A stretch of 64,000 bases of DNA from Obesumbacterium proteus (GCF_001586165.1 NZ_CP014608.1:4898001-4962000); one strand, 5' to 3'; positions 26,251 through 36,015 are shown, counted from the stretch's first letter. Numbers and translations are program-made. The notes: generated by a model not told the origin, from the letters alone.

Positions 26251-26700
26251 TTACTCAGCAACTACAACGACATTCAGCTGTGCGAATACGTCGCTGTGTA
26301 CCTGGAAGTGAACTTCGTGATCACCCAGAGTACGCAGAACGCCATTCGGCAGGCGAACTTCGCTTTTCGCTACCTGAACACCGGCTGCAGTAACTGCATC
26401 AGCGATGTCGCGAGTACCGATTGAACCAAACAGTTTGCCTTCGTCACCCGCTTTAGAAGCGAGAGTTACAGCACCCAGTTCGTTGATCTTAGCAGCACGA
26501 GCTTCAGCAGCTGCCAGAACGTCAGCCAGTTTGGCTTCCAGTTCAGCACGGCGTGCTTCGAAGAACTCGATGTTTTTCTTAGTTGCAGGAACAGCTTTGC
26601 CCTGTGGAACCAAGAAGTTACGTGCGTAACCTGCTTTAACGTTAACCTGATCACCCAGGCTACCCAGGTTTGCTACTTTATCAAGCAGAATAACTTGCAT
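26251..26700 (-). CDS. rplI: 50S ribosomal protein L9
   Basis: A 149-residue protein, MQVILLDKVANLGSLGDQV then the N-domain RNA-binding KAGYARNFLVPQGKAV, a long connecting helix (about 40-75) and the C-domain ending DVFAQLNVVVVAE. Last gene of the rpsF-priB-rpsR-rplI operon, 39 bases after rpsR. Confidence 0.98.
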   Translation of the reverse strand: MQVILLDKVANLGSLGDQVNVKAGYARNFLVPQGKAVPATKKNIEFFEARRAELEAKLADVLAAAEARAAKINELGAVTLASKAGDEGKLFGSIGTRDIADAVTAAGVQVAKSEVRLPNGVLRTLGDHEVHFQVHSDVFAQLNVVVVAE

Positions 26701-26739
26701 TACCTTATCCTCTTAAAGTCGTTAATGGACAGCAGCCGA

Positions 26740-27289
<550 letters not shown>

Positions 27290-27297
27290 TGCAGCAA

Positions 27298-27696
27298 TTA
27301 CTCTTCAGAATCCCCAGCATCAGCATCATCAGCGGTTTCGTTAGCGAAGTCTTCGCGGCGATCGCCACGACGTTCGTCTTTCGCTTTAACCATTGGTGAA
27401 GCTTCAGTTACCGCGTTTTTAGTACGCATAACCATGCTACGGATAACGGCGTCGTTGAAGCGGAAGTTAGTTTCCAGCTCATCGATCGCTTCCTGCGGAG
27501 CTTCAACGTTCAGCAGAACGTAGTGGGCTTTGTGCAGTTTGTTGATCGGGTAAGCCAGCTGACGGCGGCCCCAGTCTTCCAGACGGTGAATCTGACCAGC
27601 AGCGTTAGTGATGGTTGCACTGTAACGCTCGATCATGCCCGGAACCTGTTCGCTCTGGTCAGGATGGACCATAAAAACGATTTCGTAATGACGCAT
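27298..27696 (-). CDS. rpsF: 30S ribosomal protein S6
   Basis: A 132-residue protein starting MRHYEIVFMVHPDQSEQVPG, with LEDWGRRQLAYPINKLHKAHYVL and an acidic C-terminal tail (ADDADAGDSEE) like the glutamate tail that RimK extends in E. coli. First gene of the operon; its leader carries an S6:S18-type hairpin (27722-27756) and a promoter (27795-27823). Confidence 0.98.
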   Translation of the reverse strand: MRHYEIVFMVHPDQSEQVPGMIERYSATITNAAGQIHRLEDWGRRQLAYPINKLHKAHYVLLNVEAPQEAIDELETNFRFNDAVIRSMVMRTKNAVTEASPMVKAKDERRGDRREDFANETADDADAGDSEE

Positions 27697-27721
27697 CGAA
27701 TTGCTCCTTACGGATTATTCA

Positions 27722-27756
27722 GCCTCCTGATAGGGTCAGCCGCGGCCCATGGAGGC
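27722..27756 (-). promoter_or_regulatory. rpsF leader hairpin (S6:S18 binding-type autoregulatory motif)
   Basis: On the minus strand GCCTCC and GGAGGC close an outer stem around GGGCCGCGGCTGACCC, where GGG pairs with CCC and a CCG box is exposed. This resembles the rpsF-leader motif bound by the S6:S18 complex in enterobacteria. It sits ~26 bases before the rpsF start, where it could occlude initiation. Confidence 0.6.
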
Positions 27757-27794
27757 AAGGAACGTGTTTGTGTGCGGCTGAAAAATGACGCGTA

Positions 27795-27823
27795 ATCATA
27801 CTTGCGCAGGGTAGGAAACTCAA
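27795..27823 (-). promoter_or_regulatory. sigma-70 promoter for rpsF-priB-rpsR-rplI
   Basis: Minus strand -35 TTGAGT (27818-27823), 17-base spacer, -10 TATGAT (27795-27800), with the start about 27788 followed by a GC-containing TACGCGTC segment. The predicted leader is ~92 nt and includes the hairpin at 27722. Confidence 0.7.
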
Positions 27824-28085
27824 GGTAATTGGCGAAATTATTATCGGGGGGAAGATCAGCAGAAGAATAGTGCCGGTATTTGCCTCTCGAAGGCTGCCAG
27901 CAAGGCATAAGCATTTATTGCCAAAGATATTCAGTTTTTTTGAGCCTAAACAGCAAAAAATGTAGCTATCAATTGAATGAATGAAGACTAAACTATTTAT
28001 ATCGGCAACGGATAATGCTGTTTACCCAATAAATCGCCAATCTAGAAGTTATTCAACCTAAATCAACAACATTGAGGAGAATCCG
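27824..28085. other. rpsF to yjfY-like intergenic region, distal part
   Basis: Together with the rpsF leader this makes a 389-bp gap. The right half is AT-rich and must contain the promoter of the DUF1471 gene at 28086, which has a clear ribosome-binding site (TTGAGGAGAATCCG). No operator recognised. Confidence 0.5.
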
Positions 28086-28361
28086 ATGAAATCTATCATC
28101 GCCCTCGTGACGACATTAACCCTGTTTGCCGCCACCAACGCACTCGCTGCCACTGAAATCACCGGTCGTCAGGCCAATAACCTGATCGCCAATGAATATG
28201 CAGTGATTAGCGTAAACCATGATGTCCAGAATGTGCAGGAAGCCTTGCCTCAGCTGCAACAAGAAGCCACGGCACAAGGTGCAAAATATTATCAGGTGAT
28301 TGTGATGCATGAACCTGAAAGCAACGGACAAATGCACGTGAGTGCAGCCCTATTCCGCTAA
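28086..28361 (+). CDS. periplasmic DUF1471 protein (YjfY-like)
   Basis: A 91-residue secreted protein; signal peptide about 1-22 (MKSIIALVTTLTLFAATNAL, then AA-TE). The mature domain has the DUF1471 pattern AVISVNHDVQNVQEALPQ, QEATAQGAKYYQVI and HVSAALFR. Its position upstream of rpsF corresponds to yjfY of E. coli. Family members are induced by envelope or oxidative stress; function here unknown. Terminator at 28471. Confidence 0.82.
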   Translation: MKSIIALVTTLTLFAATNALAATEITGRQANNLIANEYAVISVNHDVQNVQEALPQLQQEATAQGAKYYQVIVMHEPESNGQMHVSAALFR

Positions 28362-28470
28362 AAACCGATGCAACACCAGAGAGCAACGCAACAACCTAAA
28401 ATAGTTCAATAAAAGGTTGAGACAATCCTGCCAAAGACCAAACAATAACAACGAGATATATCGCTACGTT

Positions 28471-28506
28471 GCCCTGTATGACACCCATCATACGGGGCTT
28501 TTTTTT
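28471..28506 (+). terminator. rho-independent terminator after the yjfY-like gene
   Basis: Eleven-bp stem GCCCTGTATGA / TCATACGGGGC (one wobble) with a 6-base loop, then eight T. It ends right at the stop of convergent yjfP. Confidence 0.88.
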
Positions 28507-28508
28507 GC

Positions 28509-29258
28509 TTAAAGATGGCGAGTAAAGAACTGAACACCCACGTCTAATGCCGACACCGTGATCTTATGGCCAATCGCCGGTTCAGTTTCGAAGCGAACCT
28601 GTGCAAGCAAATTCTGTTCTCCCAAATCACGAATCAAACGACGACTCTCTTCGGCAGGAACAAGGTCATCAGCCAACCCATGCCAAATCAGCAAAGGTTT
28701 ATCGGCCAGTTTCTCCAACCGATCAACGACTTGATAATCTGCCAAGAACGCTAAATCCGTAGCCAGTTGCTGGCGTGTCTCGGGGGTTTGAGCCTCAAAA
28801 GGCGGGAAAAGCGTGGGTGCCAGCGAAAGATAATAGCCCGACCCCATAAACGACGCGGCGGCTTGGATCCACGGATAGCGCACCTTCGCCCCCAGCGTGG
28901 TCATTCCCCCCAATGACGCACCGCATACGCCAACGCGATTATCTAAAATAAGACCTTCTCGTTGATAATGCTGATAAATGTTCGGCAGTTCATCAATATT
29001 GGATTTTAAAATATCCCAGAAGTGGGCTAAACGGTACGTGCTGTCGCCGTTAAAACGAGCGCCGTGCAAATTAGCCTCAGGCAAGATGGTACGAAAACCC
29101 GCTTTAGCAAACGCATAGCCAAAGTAGGAGTAAACCTCTTTCGATGAGGTAAAACCATGATAGAAAAAGATTGTGGGTAACGGCTGTCCCTGTTTTCCAG
29201 CCGGAGCCGCATGTAATACCGGGATACCGTCGATCACTTCATCAAACATCTCAACCAT
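28509..29258 (-). CDS. yjfP: alpha/beta-hydrolase esterase YjfP
   Basis: A 249-residue serine hydrolase. The oxyanion/HG region is FFYHGFTSSKEVYSYFG, the nucleophile elbow GASLGG (Ser about 124), the acid is in WHGLADDLVPAEES and the histidine in AIGHKITVSA. The E. coli homologue hydrolyses short-chain acyl esters. I start at ATG 29258 (MVEMFDEVIDGIPVL), which aligns with the E. coli N-terminus; an upstream in-frame start adds 12 residues. It lies between the small DUF1471 genes as in E. coli. Confidence 0.9.
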   Translation of the reverse strand: MVEMFDEVIDGIPVLHAAPAGKQGQPLPTIFFYHGFTSSKEVYSYFGYAFAKAGFRTILPEANLHGARFNGDSTYRLAHFWDILKSNIDELPNIYQHYQREGLILDNRVGVCGASLGGMTTLGAKVRYPWIQAAASFMGSGYYLSLAPTLFPPFEAQTPETRQQLATDLAFLADYQVVDRLEKLADKPLLIWHGLADDLVPAEESRRLIRDLGEQNLLAQVRFETEPAIGHKITVSALDVGVQFFTRHL

Positions 29259-29436
29259 TTTCTCATCACTCCGCAGGCCACGTATCAATGGCAAATAATG
29301 AGCCGTCGCTTAACGAGAAACAATCACTTCTGGTTCTATCTTATGGCGCAGTCAGGAATTACTCTCCGCCTGCTGGTCAATTCCGCACCATGCAGGATAC
29401 AATTGAATAACTTGCCTACCTTTAACAGACCATACC

Positions 29437-29745
29437 ATGAAAAATATAAAGCTTTCTTTTGTACTCGTAGTGACGCTGTTTTTGACCGCCTGCGGCGTCA
29501 TGAACAGCAAACCTGTGCCACCACCTGCACCGGGTGCGCACGCTCAAGAAGTTCGCCGTGACCAAACCAGCGGATTGGATCGTATGCGAACCATCAGCGC
29601 ACAGGTTTATGGTAGCCCGATGAACGCTCAGGAAGTTATTCAAAAACAAGCTGATGAAGCAGGTGCCACTTACTATTACGTCATTATGGTCGATGAAACC
29701 GGCGTACCGGGACAGTGGTATGCTCAGGCCATTTTATATAAGTAA
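29437..29745 (+). CDS. bsmA: DUF1471 lipoprotein BsmA (biofilm peroxide resistance)
   Basis: A 102-residue lipoprotein: signal ending LFLTAC with the lipobox cysteine at 19, then a proline-rich spacer (KPVPPPAPG) and a DUF1471 domain (DRMRTISAQVYGSPMNAQEV, ADEAGATYYYVIMVD, YAQAILYK). In E. coli BsmA (YjfO) contributes to biofilm formation and peroxide tolerance. Same neighbourhood as E. coli (yjfP-bsmA-yjfN-aidB). Confidence 0.87.
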   Translation: MKNIKLSFVLVVTLFLTACGVMNSKPVPPPAPGAHAQEVRRDQTSGLDRMRTISAQVYGSPMNAQEVIQKQADEAGATYYYVIMVDETGVPGQWYAQAILYK

Positions 29746-29916
29746 GTTTGTGAGACTTATTTAACAAATCCTATACGCCTCAGTAAAAGTCTACGCGCTC
29801 TGTCTCATTATCAGGCAAAGCTCGTGGACTTTTTTTTATTATCACGCTGTTATGAATACGTTAATACAACTGAGCAATTTTATCTGGACGATGAAATATG
29901 CGTAAGGAGTTCGCCG

Positions 29917-30192
29917 ATGAACAGATCCCCCGTGCTCACCACATTGTTACTTTCAATTGGTTTAATTAGCGCATCCGCTCAATCAGCAGAAAACGTTAAT
30001 GCCGATCTCACTACCGGGCTGAATCAGGTCGGTATCATTTCAGTGCACGATATTGTGGGAGAACCCCACGATGTAGAACGAGTCATTGCGCTCAAGGCCG
30101 ATGAACAGGGCGCAAGCTACTACAGAATTTTGACCATGGATGAAAACACGCCGCAGCACACATGGCACGTTACCGCGGCGTTGTATAGCTAA
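29917..30192 (+). CDS. yjfN: periplasmic DUF1471 protein YjfN
   Basis: A 91-residue secreted protein; signal peptide about 1-23 ending SAQSA. The DUF1471 domain shows GLNQVGIISVHDIVGEPHDV, KADEQGASYYRILTMD and HVTAALYS. ATG 29917 is chosen because AAGGAG precedes it and the signal peptide begins there. It ends two bases before the stop of convergent aidB, so the two transcripts must overlap at their 3' ends unless terminated inside genes. Confidence 0.87.
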   Translation: MNRSPVLTTLLLSIGLISASAQSAENVNADLTTGLNQVGIISVHDIVGEPHDVERVIALKADEQGASYYRILTMDENTPQHTWHVTAALYS

Positions 30193-30194
30193 GG

Positions 30195-31829
30195 CTAGCT
30201 CGCTAACCCCATCGCCCGCTGTAACAGGATCTCTTGGGTTTTATTGTTGATGATGCTAACCCCATCATAGGAAAAATATTCTTGGCACCACGCTTGAGCA
30301 ATATCAGCCGGCGCAAAACGTAAAAGCTGAGCCGCCGCATTCACATTAAACAGCTCGTCGCAAACGATCCTCGCTTCAGCCTCATTGGGTTTCTGTAAAC
30401 GTTTCGACAAATTCCGCCACGCCTTATCAAATAACGCGCTTTGCCCTTTCACGTCAGCCAGCTCTAGATTAAGCATCTCTTCCATATGTGGATTTTTACG
30501 CCATACACGTAATACGTCTAAGCACATGATATTGCCGGAGCCTTCCCAAATACTGTTTACCGGTGCCTCACGGTATAAACGCGGTAGCTCGCTCTCTTCG
30601 CAATAGCCAATTCCCCCTAACGCCTCCATGGCCTCTGCGACAAAAGGAACGCCCTGTTTACAGATTGAATACTTAACCGCTGGCGTCATTAAGCGGCCAA
30701 ACAATTTCTCACCCTGCACATGCGGCATTTCCGAGGATCGGCAAAGACGAAACAGCAGCGATGTTTGTCCCTCAAGTCGCAGCGCCATTTTGGCTAACAC
30801 CTGACGCATCAGCGGCTGATCGGCTAAAGGTTTACCAAATGCCTGTCGCTGCAACGCATGGTAAAACGCCACGGTAAACGCCCTTCTCATCAATCCATGG
30901 CTGCCCAGTGCGCAATCAAAGCGCGTTGAGCTTCCCATCTGTAATATCAGGCGAACCCCCTCGCCTTCATCGCCTAACAGCCACCCCGTCGCATCCTGAA
31001 ACTCAACTTCGGCGCTCGCATTTGAACGATTACCCAGTTTATCTTTCAGCCTTTCGATGCGAATCGTGTTGCGCGTGCTATCCGGCAGGATACGAGGCAC
31101 AAAAAAGCAGGAGAGCCCGCCGCTAGCCTGCGCCAAAATCAGGTGCGCATCGCTTTGCGGAACAGAGAAAAACCATTTATGGCCCACCAGCCGATAAGGC
31201 TGACCATTACCACGACCTTCTAGCGGTGTTGCCTGTGTCGTATTGGTAAGCACATCCGAACCGCCCTGTTTTTCCGTCATTCCCATGCCGATGAGCAGCC
31301 CTTTTTTCTGTTCTATGGGCAACGTGTGCGGATCATAACGGTCAGACAGTAACCCCGTTAGCCATCCGCTCATTGTGGTAGGCAACGTTTTTTGCAGTAA
31401 AGGAATCGCGCCAAAGGTCATCGTGATTGGACAAAGCGTACCGGCCTCAACTTGGCTATGCAGCAGAAAACGAGCGGCGCGTGCCGCGAATGCTCCTGCC
31501 GGTGCATCTGCTTGCCACGGCAAATTATGCACCCGATTTTCAGTTAATCCCTGCATCAGCATGTGCCAAGCGGGATGAAAGCGTACATCGTCGATACGCC
31601 GTCCAGCCGCATCGTAGCGCAGCAGCTCAGGAGGATTGGCGTTTGCCATCCGGCCAAGCTCAAGCGATTCTGCCGAACCAAGCTGTAGGCCGACCGCGCT
31701 TAGCAGCGCAGAATCCCAGCCCGCCAGCTCTCGTTCAACGGCTTCTTGGAGCGGAATATCAGAAAGATAGAGATTACTGTTACTCAGAGGGTGCGGTTGA
31801 TTAAAAACCGTATGTGTTTGCCACGTCAT
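30195..31829 (-). CDS. aidB: acyl-CoA dehydrogenase-family alkylation-response protein AidB
   Basis: A 544-residue flavoprotein of the adaptive response to alkylating agents; it binds FAD and DNA, and E. coli AidB shows weak isovaleryl-CoA dehydrogenase activity. Recognisable features are GMTEKQGGSDVLTNTT (flavin/substrate region, about 182-197), GHKWFFSVP, and the C-terminal GGIGYCEESELPRLYREAPV with the WEGSGNIMCLDVLR signature. No Ada-type operator was identified upstream. Confidence 0.95.
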   Translation of the reverse strand: MTWQTHTVFNQPHPLSNSNLYLSDIPLQEAVERELAGWDSALLSAVGLQLGSAESLELGRMANANPPELLRYDAAGRRIDDVRFHPAWHMLMQGLTENRVHNLPWQADAPAGAFAARAARFLLHSQVEAGTLCPITMTFGAIPLLQKTLPTTMSGWLTGLLSDRYDPHTLPIEQKKGLLIGMGMTEKQGGSDVLTNTTQATPLEGRGNGQPYRLVGHKWFFSVPQSDAHLILAQASGGLSCFFVPRILPDSTRNTIRIERLKDKLGNRSNASAEVEFQDATGWLLGDEGEGVRLILQMGSSTRFDCALGSHGLMRRAFTVAFYHALQRQAFGKPLADQPLMRQVLAKMALRLEGQTSLLFRLCRSSEMPHVQGEKLFGRLMTPAVKYSICKQGVPFVAEAMEALGGIGYCEESELPRLYREAPVNSIWEGSGNIMCLDVLRVWRKNPHMEEMLNLELADVKGQSALFDKAWRNLSKRLQKPNEAEARIVCDELFNVNAAAQLLRFAPADIAQAWCQEYFSYDGVSIINNKTQEILLQRAMGLAS

Positions 31830-31910
31830 ATCCAGTGTCCCTTGCGGCCCCGTTAACCGGGTTAAGTCACTAAGTATGATCGTTTAGGCTGATTTTGCTG
31901 GAGGGCAGTT

Positions 31911-31944
31911 CACAAAAGAGAAAGGGCGGCCTAAGCCACCCTTT
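31911..31944 (-). terminator. rho-independent terminator after rlmB
   Basis: Ten-bp stem AAAGGGTGGC / GCCGCCCTTT (one G-T pair), TTAG loop, followed on the minus strand by CTCTTTTG. Ends the nsrR-rnr-rlmB unit 38 bases after the rlmB stop. Confidence 0.75.
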
Positions 31945-31982
31945 GTAACGCTGTATGTTCAGTTAGGCAATATTACGCAGGC

Positions 31983-32717
31983 CTATGAACGCTGGCGCAC
32001 GGCCTCAAACAGGCAAATACCGGTCGCGACAGAAACGTTCAGAGAAGAAACGCTGCCCGCCATCGGAATGCTGATCAGTTCATCGCAATGTTCGCGGGTC
32101 AAACGACGCATACCGTCGCCCTCTGCGCCCATCACCAGCGCCATTGGGCCGGTCATTTTGCTTTGATAAAGATTGTGATCAGCTTCGCCCGCCGTACCGA
32201 CGATCCATACATTTTGCTCTTGCAGGAAACGCATGGTACGCGCAAGGTTTGTAACGCGGATCAACGGAACAGTTTCCGCTGCGCCACAGGCCACTTTTTT
32301 CGCCGTGGCATTCAGCTGAGCAGAACGATCGCGCGGAACGATCACGGCATGAACGCCAGCCGCATCGGCGCTACGTAAGCAAGCACCAAGGTTGTGCGGA
32401 TCGGTTACGCCGTCGAGAATCAATAGGAAAGGAGGCTGTTCCAGATTTTCCAGCAACGCAGGCAAATCATTTTCCTGATACTGACGTCCTTCGCGCACAC
32501 GGGCAATAATCCCCTGATGCACTGCGCCTTCAACCTTCTCATCCAGCCACTGACGGTTTGCAACTTGAATCACAATGCCCATCTGCTCAAGTTCAGCAAT
32601 CAGCGGCATCAGACGACGGTCTTCACGACCTTTCATCACGAAGACTTCAAGAAAACGTTGTGGATCGCGCTCAAGCAATGCCTGAACCGCGTGAATACCG
32701 TAAATCATTTCGCTCAT
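31983..32717 (-). CDS. rlmB: 23S rRNA (guanosine-2'-O-)-methyltransferase RlmB
   Basis: A 244-residue SpoU/TrmH (SPOUT) enzyme methylating G2251 of 23S rRNA in the P-loop. The N-terminal L30e-like substrate-binding domain is about 1-75. The knotted catalytic domain contains LILDGVTDPHNLGACLRSA, VMGAEGDGMRR and SVSSLNVSVATGICLFE. It follows rnr as in E. coli, though a 254-bp structured spacer separates them. Confidence 0.96.
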   Translation of the reverse strand: MSEMIYGIHAVQALLERDPQRFLEVFVMKGREDRRLMPLIAELEQMGIVIQVANRQWLDEKVEGAVHQGIIARVREGRQYQENDLPALLENLEQPPFLLILDGVTDPHNLGACLRSADAAGVHAVIVPRDRSAQLNATAKKVACGAAETVPLIRVTNLARTMRFLQEQNVWIVGTAGEADHNLYQSKMTGPMALVMGAEGDGMRRLTREHCDELISIPMAGSVSSLNVSVATGICLFEAVRQRS

Positions 32718-32825
32718 ATTTTTATAACGCTATAACGTCAGCCGCCTGAGTCTTCGCTTTCGCACAGACCCAGGCGGGAATGAAATCAAAGGCAGCTGAT
32801 GCTCGCGCTGCCTGTTATTTAAATC

Positions 32826-32977
32826 AGACTATCACTCTGTAATGCCGTTCGTTCAAAAGATCGAGATACACGGGGCTAGCACACCGCGGGGCGCTCCGGC
32901 AGCTAAAGCTGCTACGACCCCATCGGTGTACTTCCCCCTAAAATCACGCTTAAGTGAACAGCCTTAGACTATCACTC
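32826..32977. repeat. structured insert between rnr and rlmB flanked by a 12-bp direct repeat
   Basis: AGACTATCACTC occurs at 32826-32837 and again at 32966-32977, where it overlaps the rnr stop. Between them lies ~128 bp with a long imperfect hairpin: ACACCG..GGGG (32881-32891) pairs with CCCC..CGGTGT (32918-32929), with inner GCAGCT / AGCTGC (32899-32912). A second left arm, TACACGGGG (32867-32875), could compete for the same partner. It looks like an inserted small element or a duplication of the rnr end. Confidence 0.6.
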
Positions 32978-35524
32978 GGCGGCTTTTTTACCGGCACGTT
33001 TGGCCTTGGTGGCCGCAGCGATTTTCTTGGTCTTCGCCGAAACTTTTTTAGCTTTTGGCTTAACGGTTGTCTGATCGTGATCTTTGGCATTTTTAGCTGG
33101 TTTTGCAGGTTTGCCAGATTTATCAATTTTCACTGATTTCTCTTTTTTACCTGCACCGGCTTTGCCTGCTCGTACTGGCTTGCCATTTTTATCTTTACGG
33201 AATGCACTATCCGGTTCGAAATTGGCCGGCATCTTACCACCGCGACGCTGTCCACGAGAAGGTGCTTTATCTTCTCTGAGGGTACGCTTCGTGCGTTCTT
33301 TCTCGGTTTTGCCTGCGCCACGCGGGGTACGAGTGCTAGAAAGAAGAACAAAATCAATCTTACGCTCGTCCATATGCACCGCGTCTACGCGGATTTCAAC
33401 TTTGTCGCCTAAGCGATAAGTTTGACCGGAAGATTCGCCAATCAGACGCTGACCCACGTTATCGAAGCGGTAATAGTCGTTGTCCAACGCAGAAACATGC
33501 ACCAAGCCGTCGATAAACAGATCGTCTAAGCGCACGAAGAAACCAAAGCCGGTCACGCTAGAGATAATCCCAGTAAAGGTTTCACCCACGTGATCCTGCA
33601 TAAAGTCGCATTTCAGCCAGTCTGCAACGTTACGTGTGGCTTCATCTGCGCGGCGCTCGGTCATGGAGCAATGCTCACCCAGCTGCAACATCTGCTCTTC
33701 GTTATAGTGCCAACCGCCGGTTTTCGTCCAACCCGCATGGTCGCCGCCGTGCTCTTTCGCCAGCAGATACTTGATTGCACGATGCAGGCTCAGGTCAGGG
33801 TAACGACGGATCGGAGACGTAAAGTGCGCATAGGCTGATAACGCCAAACCGAAGTGACCACGATTTTCTGGATCGTAGACCGCCTGTTTCATGGAACGCA
33901 GCAGCATCGTTTGCAGCATTTCATGGTCAGGACGATCCGCAACTTCATCCATGAGATCGGCGTAATCTTTCGGTTCAGGCTTCATACCGCCGCCCAGCGT
34001 TAAACCTAACTCACCCAGCACGCTGCGCAGAGAAGTTAAGTGGTCATCGCTTGGACGATCATGGATTCGGTACAGCGCAGGCTCTTCATTCTTCTCAACA
34101 AAACGCGCTGCCGCGATGTTGGCCAGAATCATACATTCTTCGATCAGCTTGTGCGCATCGTTACGTACCGTTGGCTCAATGCGTTCGATACGGCGCTCAG
34201 CGTTGAAGATAAATTTGGCTTCTTCCGTTTCAAACGCAATACCACCACGCACTTCACGCGCGTGATCCAGTACTTTGTAGAGGCTATGCAGCTCTTCCAA
34301 AGGCTTAACCAACGGACGATAGTGTTCACGCAGCTCTTCGTCACCGGCCAAAATATGGGCTACTTTGGTGTAGGTTAAACGTGCGTGGGAGCTCATCACC
34401 GCTTCGTAGAATTTGAAAGATGTCAGGCGACCCGTTGCAGAAACGGTCATTTCGCACACCATACACAGGCGATCGACCTGTGGGTTCAGCGAACAAAGTC
34501 CGTTAGAGAGCACTTCCGGCAGCATAGGAACGACCTGTGATGGGAAGTACACCGAGTTACCACGGCTACGCGCTTCGTGGTCCAGCGCGGTATTTGGGCG
34601 AACATAGTAACTTACGTCGGCAATTGCCACCCACAAGCGCCAGCCACCGCCGCGTTTTTTCTCACAATAAACCGCATCATCAAAGTCACGTGCGTCTTCG
34701 CCATCGATGGTAACCAGCGGTAAATCACGCAGGTCTACACGGCCTTTCTTAGCCGCTTCTGGAACTTGCTCGCTTAAATCAGCAACCTGCTTTTCAACCT
34801 GCTCAGGCCAAGTATGTGGAATTTCATGCGTGCGCAAAGCGATATCCACCGCCATGCTGGTGCCCATGTTATCCCCCAAGACTTCGACAATTTTCCCCAC
34901 GGCCTTGGTGCGACGCGTTGGACGTTGAGTGAGCTCAACCACAACCACGTAACCCATACGGGCACCGGCAATAGATTCTGGTGGGATCAAAATATCAAAG
35001 CTTAAACGGCTGTCGTCTGGCACCACAAAACCAACGCCTGCGTCGGTAAAGTAGCGACCCACGATTTGGCTCTGTTTCGGTTCCAGAACACGGACAATGC
35101 GTGCTTCACGACGCCCTTTACGATCGGTGCCAACAACTTGCGCCAGCACAACGTCGCCGTGAATACACAGCTTCATCTGTTCCGAAGAGAGGTAAAGATC
35201 GTCGCGGTCTTTACTCCCTTCAATGCGAATGAAACCGTAGCCATCACGATGGCCAATCACGGTTCCCTTCTTCAAATCGAGACGCTCTGGCAGCGCATAG
35301 CACTGGCGTCGGGTGAAGATGAGCTGTCCGTCGCGTTCCATCGCTCTCAGACGGCGTCGCAGTGCTTCTAAATCTTCTTCACTCGTCAGATTTAGTTCAC
35401 GCGCGATCTCCTCACGGCTAACGGGCGTGGTGTGCTGCGACAGATGCGTCAGGATAAACTCGCGGCTTGGGATCGGTGAGGCGTATTTCTCTGCTTCGCG
35501 TTCCTGGAAAGGATCTTGTGACAT
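32972..35524 (-). CDS. rnr: exoribonuclease R (RNase R)
   Basis: An 850-residue 3'-5' exoribonuclease degrading structured RNA and, with SmpB-tmRNA, non-stop messages. Domains in order: HTH_12 (about 20-85), OB/cold-shock domains, the RNB catalytic domain with aspartates 274, 280, 282 and 283 (IDGEDARDFDD), an S1 domain (FTGIISSVTGFGFFVRL) and a lysine-rich basic tail (last ~100 residues). E. coli RNase R is 813 residues; the excess is in the basic tail. Follows nsrR by 41 bases. Confidence 0.97.
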   Translation of the reverse strand: MSQDPFQEREAEKYASPIPSREFILTHLSQHTTPVSREEIARELNLTSEEDLEALRRRLRAMERDGQLIFTRRQCYALPERLDLKKGTVIGHRDGYGFIRIEGSKDRDDLYLSSEQMKLCIHGDVVLAQVVGTDRKGRREARIVRVLEPKQSQIVGRYFTDAGVGFVVPDDSRLSFDILIPPESIAGARMGYVVVVELTQRPTRRTKAVGKIVEVLGDNMGTSMAVDIALRTHEIPHTWPEQVEKQVADLSEQVPEAAKKGRVDLRDLPLVTIDGEDARDFDDAVYCEKKRGGGWRLWVAIADVSYYVRPNTALDHEARSRGNSVYFPSQVVPMLPEVLSNGLCSLNPQVDRLCMVCEMTVSATGRLTSFKFYEAVMSSHARLTYTKVAHILAGDEELREHYRPLVKPLEELHSLYKVLDHAREVRGGIAFETEEAKFIFNAERRIERIEPTVRNDAHKLIEECMILANIAAARFVEKNEEPALYRIHDRPSDDHLTSLRSVLGELGLTLGGGMKPEPKDYADLMDEVADRPDHEMLQTMLLRSMKQAVYDPENRGHFGLALSAYAHFTSPIRRYPDLSLHRAIKYLLAKEHGGDHAGWTKTGGWHYNEEQMLQLGEHCSMTERRADEATRNVADWLKCDFMQDHVGETFTGIISSVTGFGFFVRLDDLFIDGLVHVSALDNDYYRFDNVGQRLIGESSGQTYRLGDKVEIRVDAVHMDERKIDFVLLSSTRTPRGAGKTEKERTKRTLREDKAPSRGQRRGGKMPANFEPDSAFRKDKNGKPVRAGKAGAGKKEKSVKIDKSGKPAKPAKNAKDHDQTTVKPKAKKVSAKTKKIAAATKAKRAGKKAAE

Positions 35525-35565
35525 TGCGGTTCCTCCGTAGTCATCAGCAATTGCTGCTGGATTGA

Positions 35566-35991
35566 TTATTCAACCAGCAACAACTTATAAAGCGGTGAGT
35601 TTTCTTCAATTAAATCGGCCAAAGTACATTGATCTAACTCGGCCAGAAAAGCCTGCGTGGCTCTTTGCAAAACTTGCTTCAAGCGGCAGGCTGTCGTGAT
35701 ATGGCAAAACTCGTGAGAGCAGTTAACTAGCGTTAAGGGCTCAAGCTCTCTTACCACGTCACCAATACGAATATCTTTTGCTGGTCGTCCCAAACGAATG
35801 CCACCGTTCTTACCTCGAACGGCAGTCACAAAGCCAGCACGGCTCAACTGATTAATAATTTTAACCATGTGATTACGAGAGACGCCATAGACATCAGTTA
35901 CCTGCGTGATATTGGTCATCTGATCGGCAGGCAGGGATGCCATGTAAATCAGCGCCCGTAACCCAAAATCAGTAAAACTTGTTAACTGCAC
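35566..35991 (-). CDS. nsrR: nitric-oxide-sensing repressor NsrR (Rrf2 family)
   Basis: A 141-residue [Fe-S] regulator that releases DNA when its cluster is nitrosylated. The winged helix spans about 1-60 (VYGVSRNHMVKIINQLS is the recognition region). Cluster cysteines are C91, C96 and C102 in NCSHEFCHITTAC. The start is GTG 35991, preceded by GAGGTAGCC and matching E. coli NsrR, which also uses GTG. It heads nsrR-rnr-rlmB. A likely target, ytfE, lies in this window with a matching operator. Confidence 0.96.
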   Translation of the reverse strand: MQLTSFTDFGLRALIYMASLPADQMTNITQVTDVYGVSRNHMVKIINQLSRAGFVTAVRGKNGGIRLGRPAKDIRIGDVVRELEPLTLVNCSHEFCHITTACRLKQVLQRATQAFLAELDQCTLADLIEENSPLYKLLLVE

Positions 35992-36015
35992 GGCTACCTC
36001 TAAGTCTAGCTTGGC

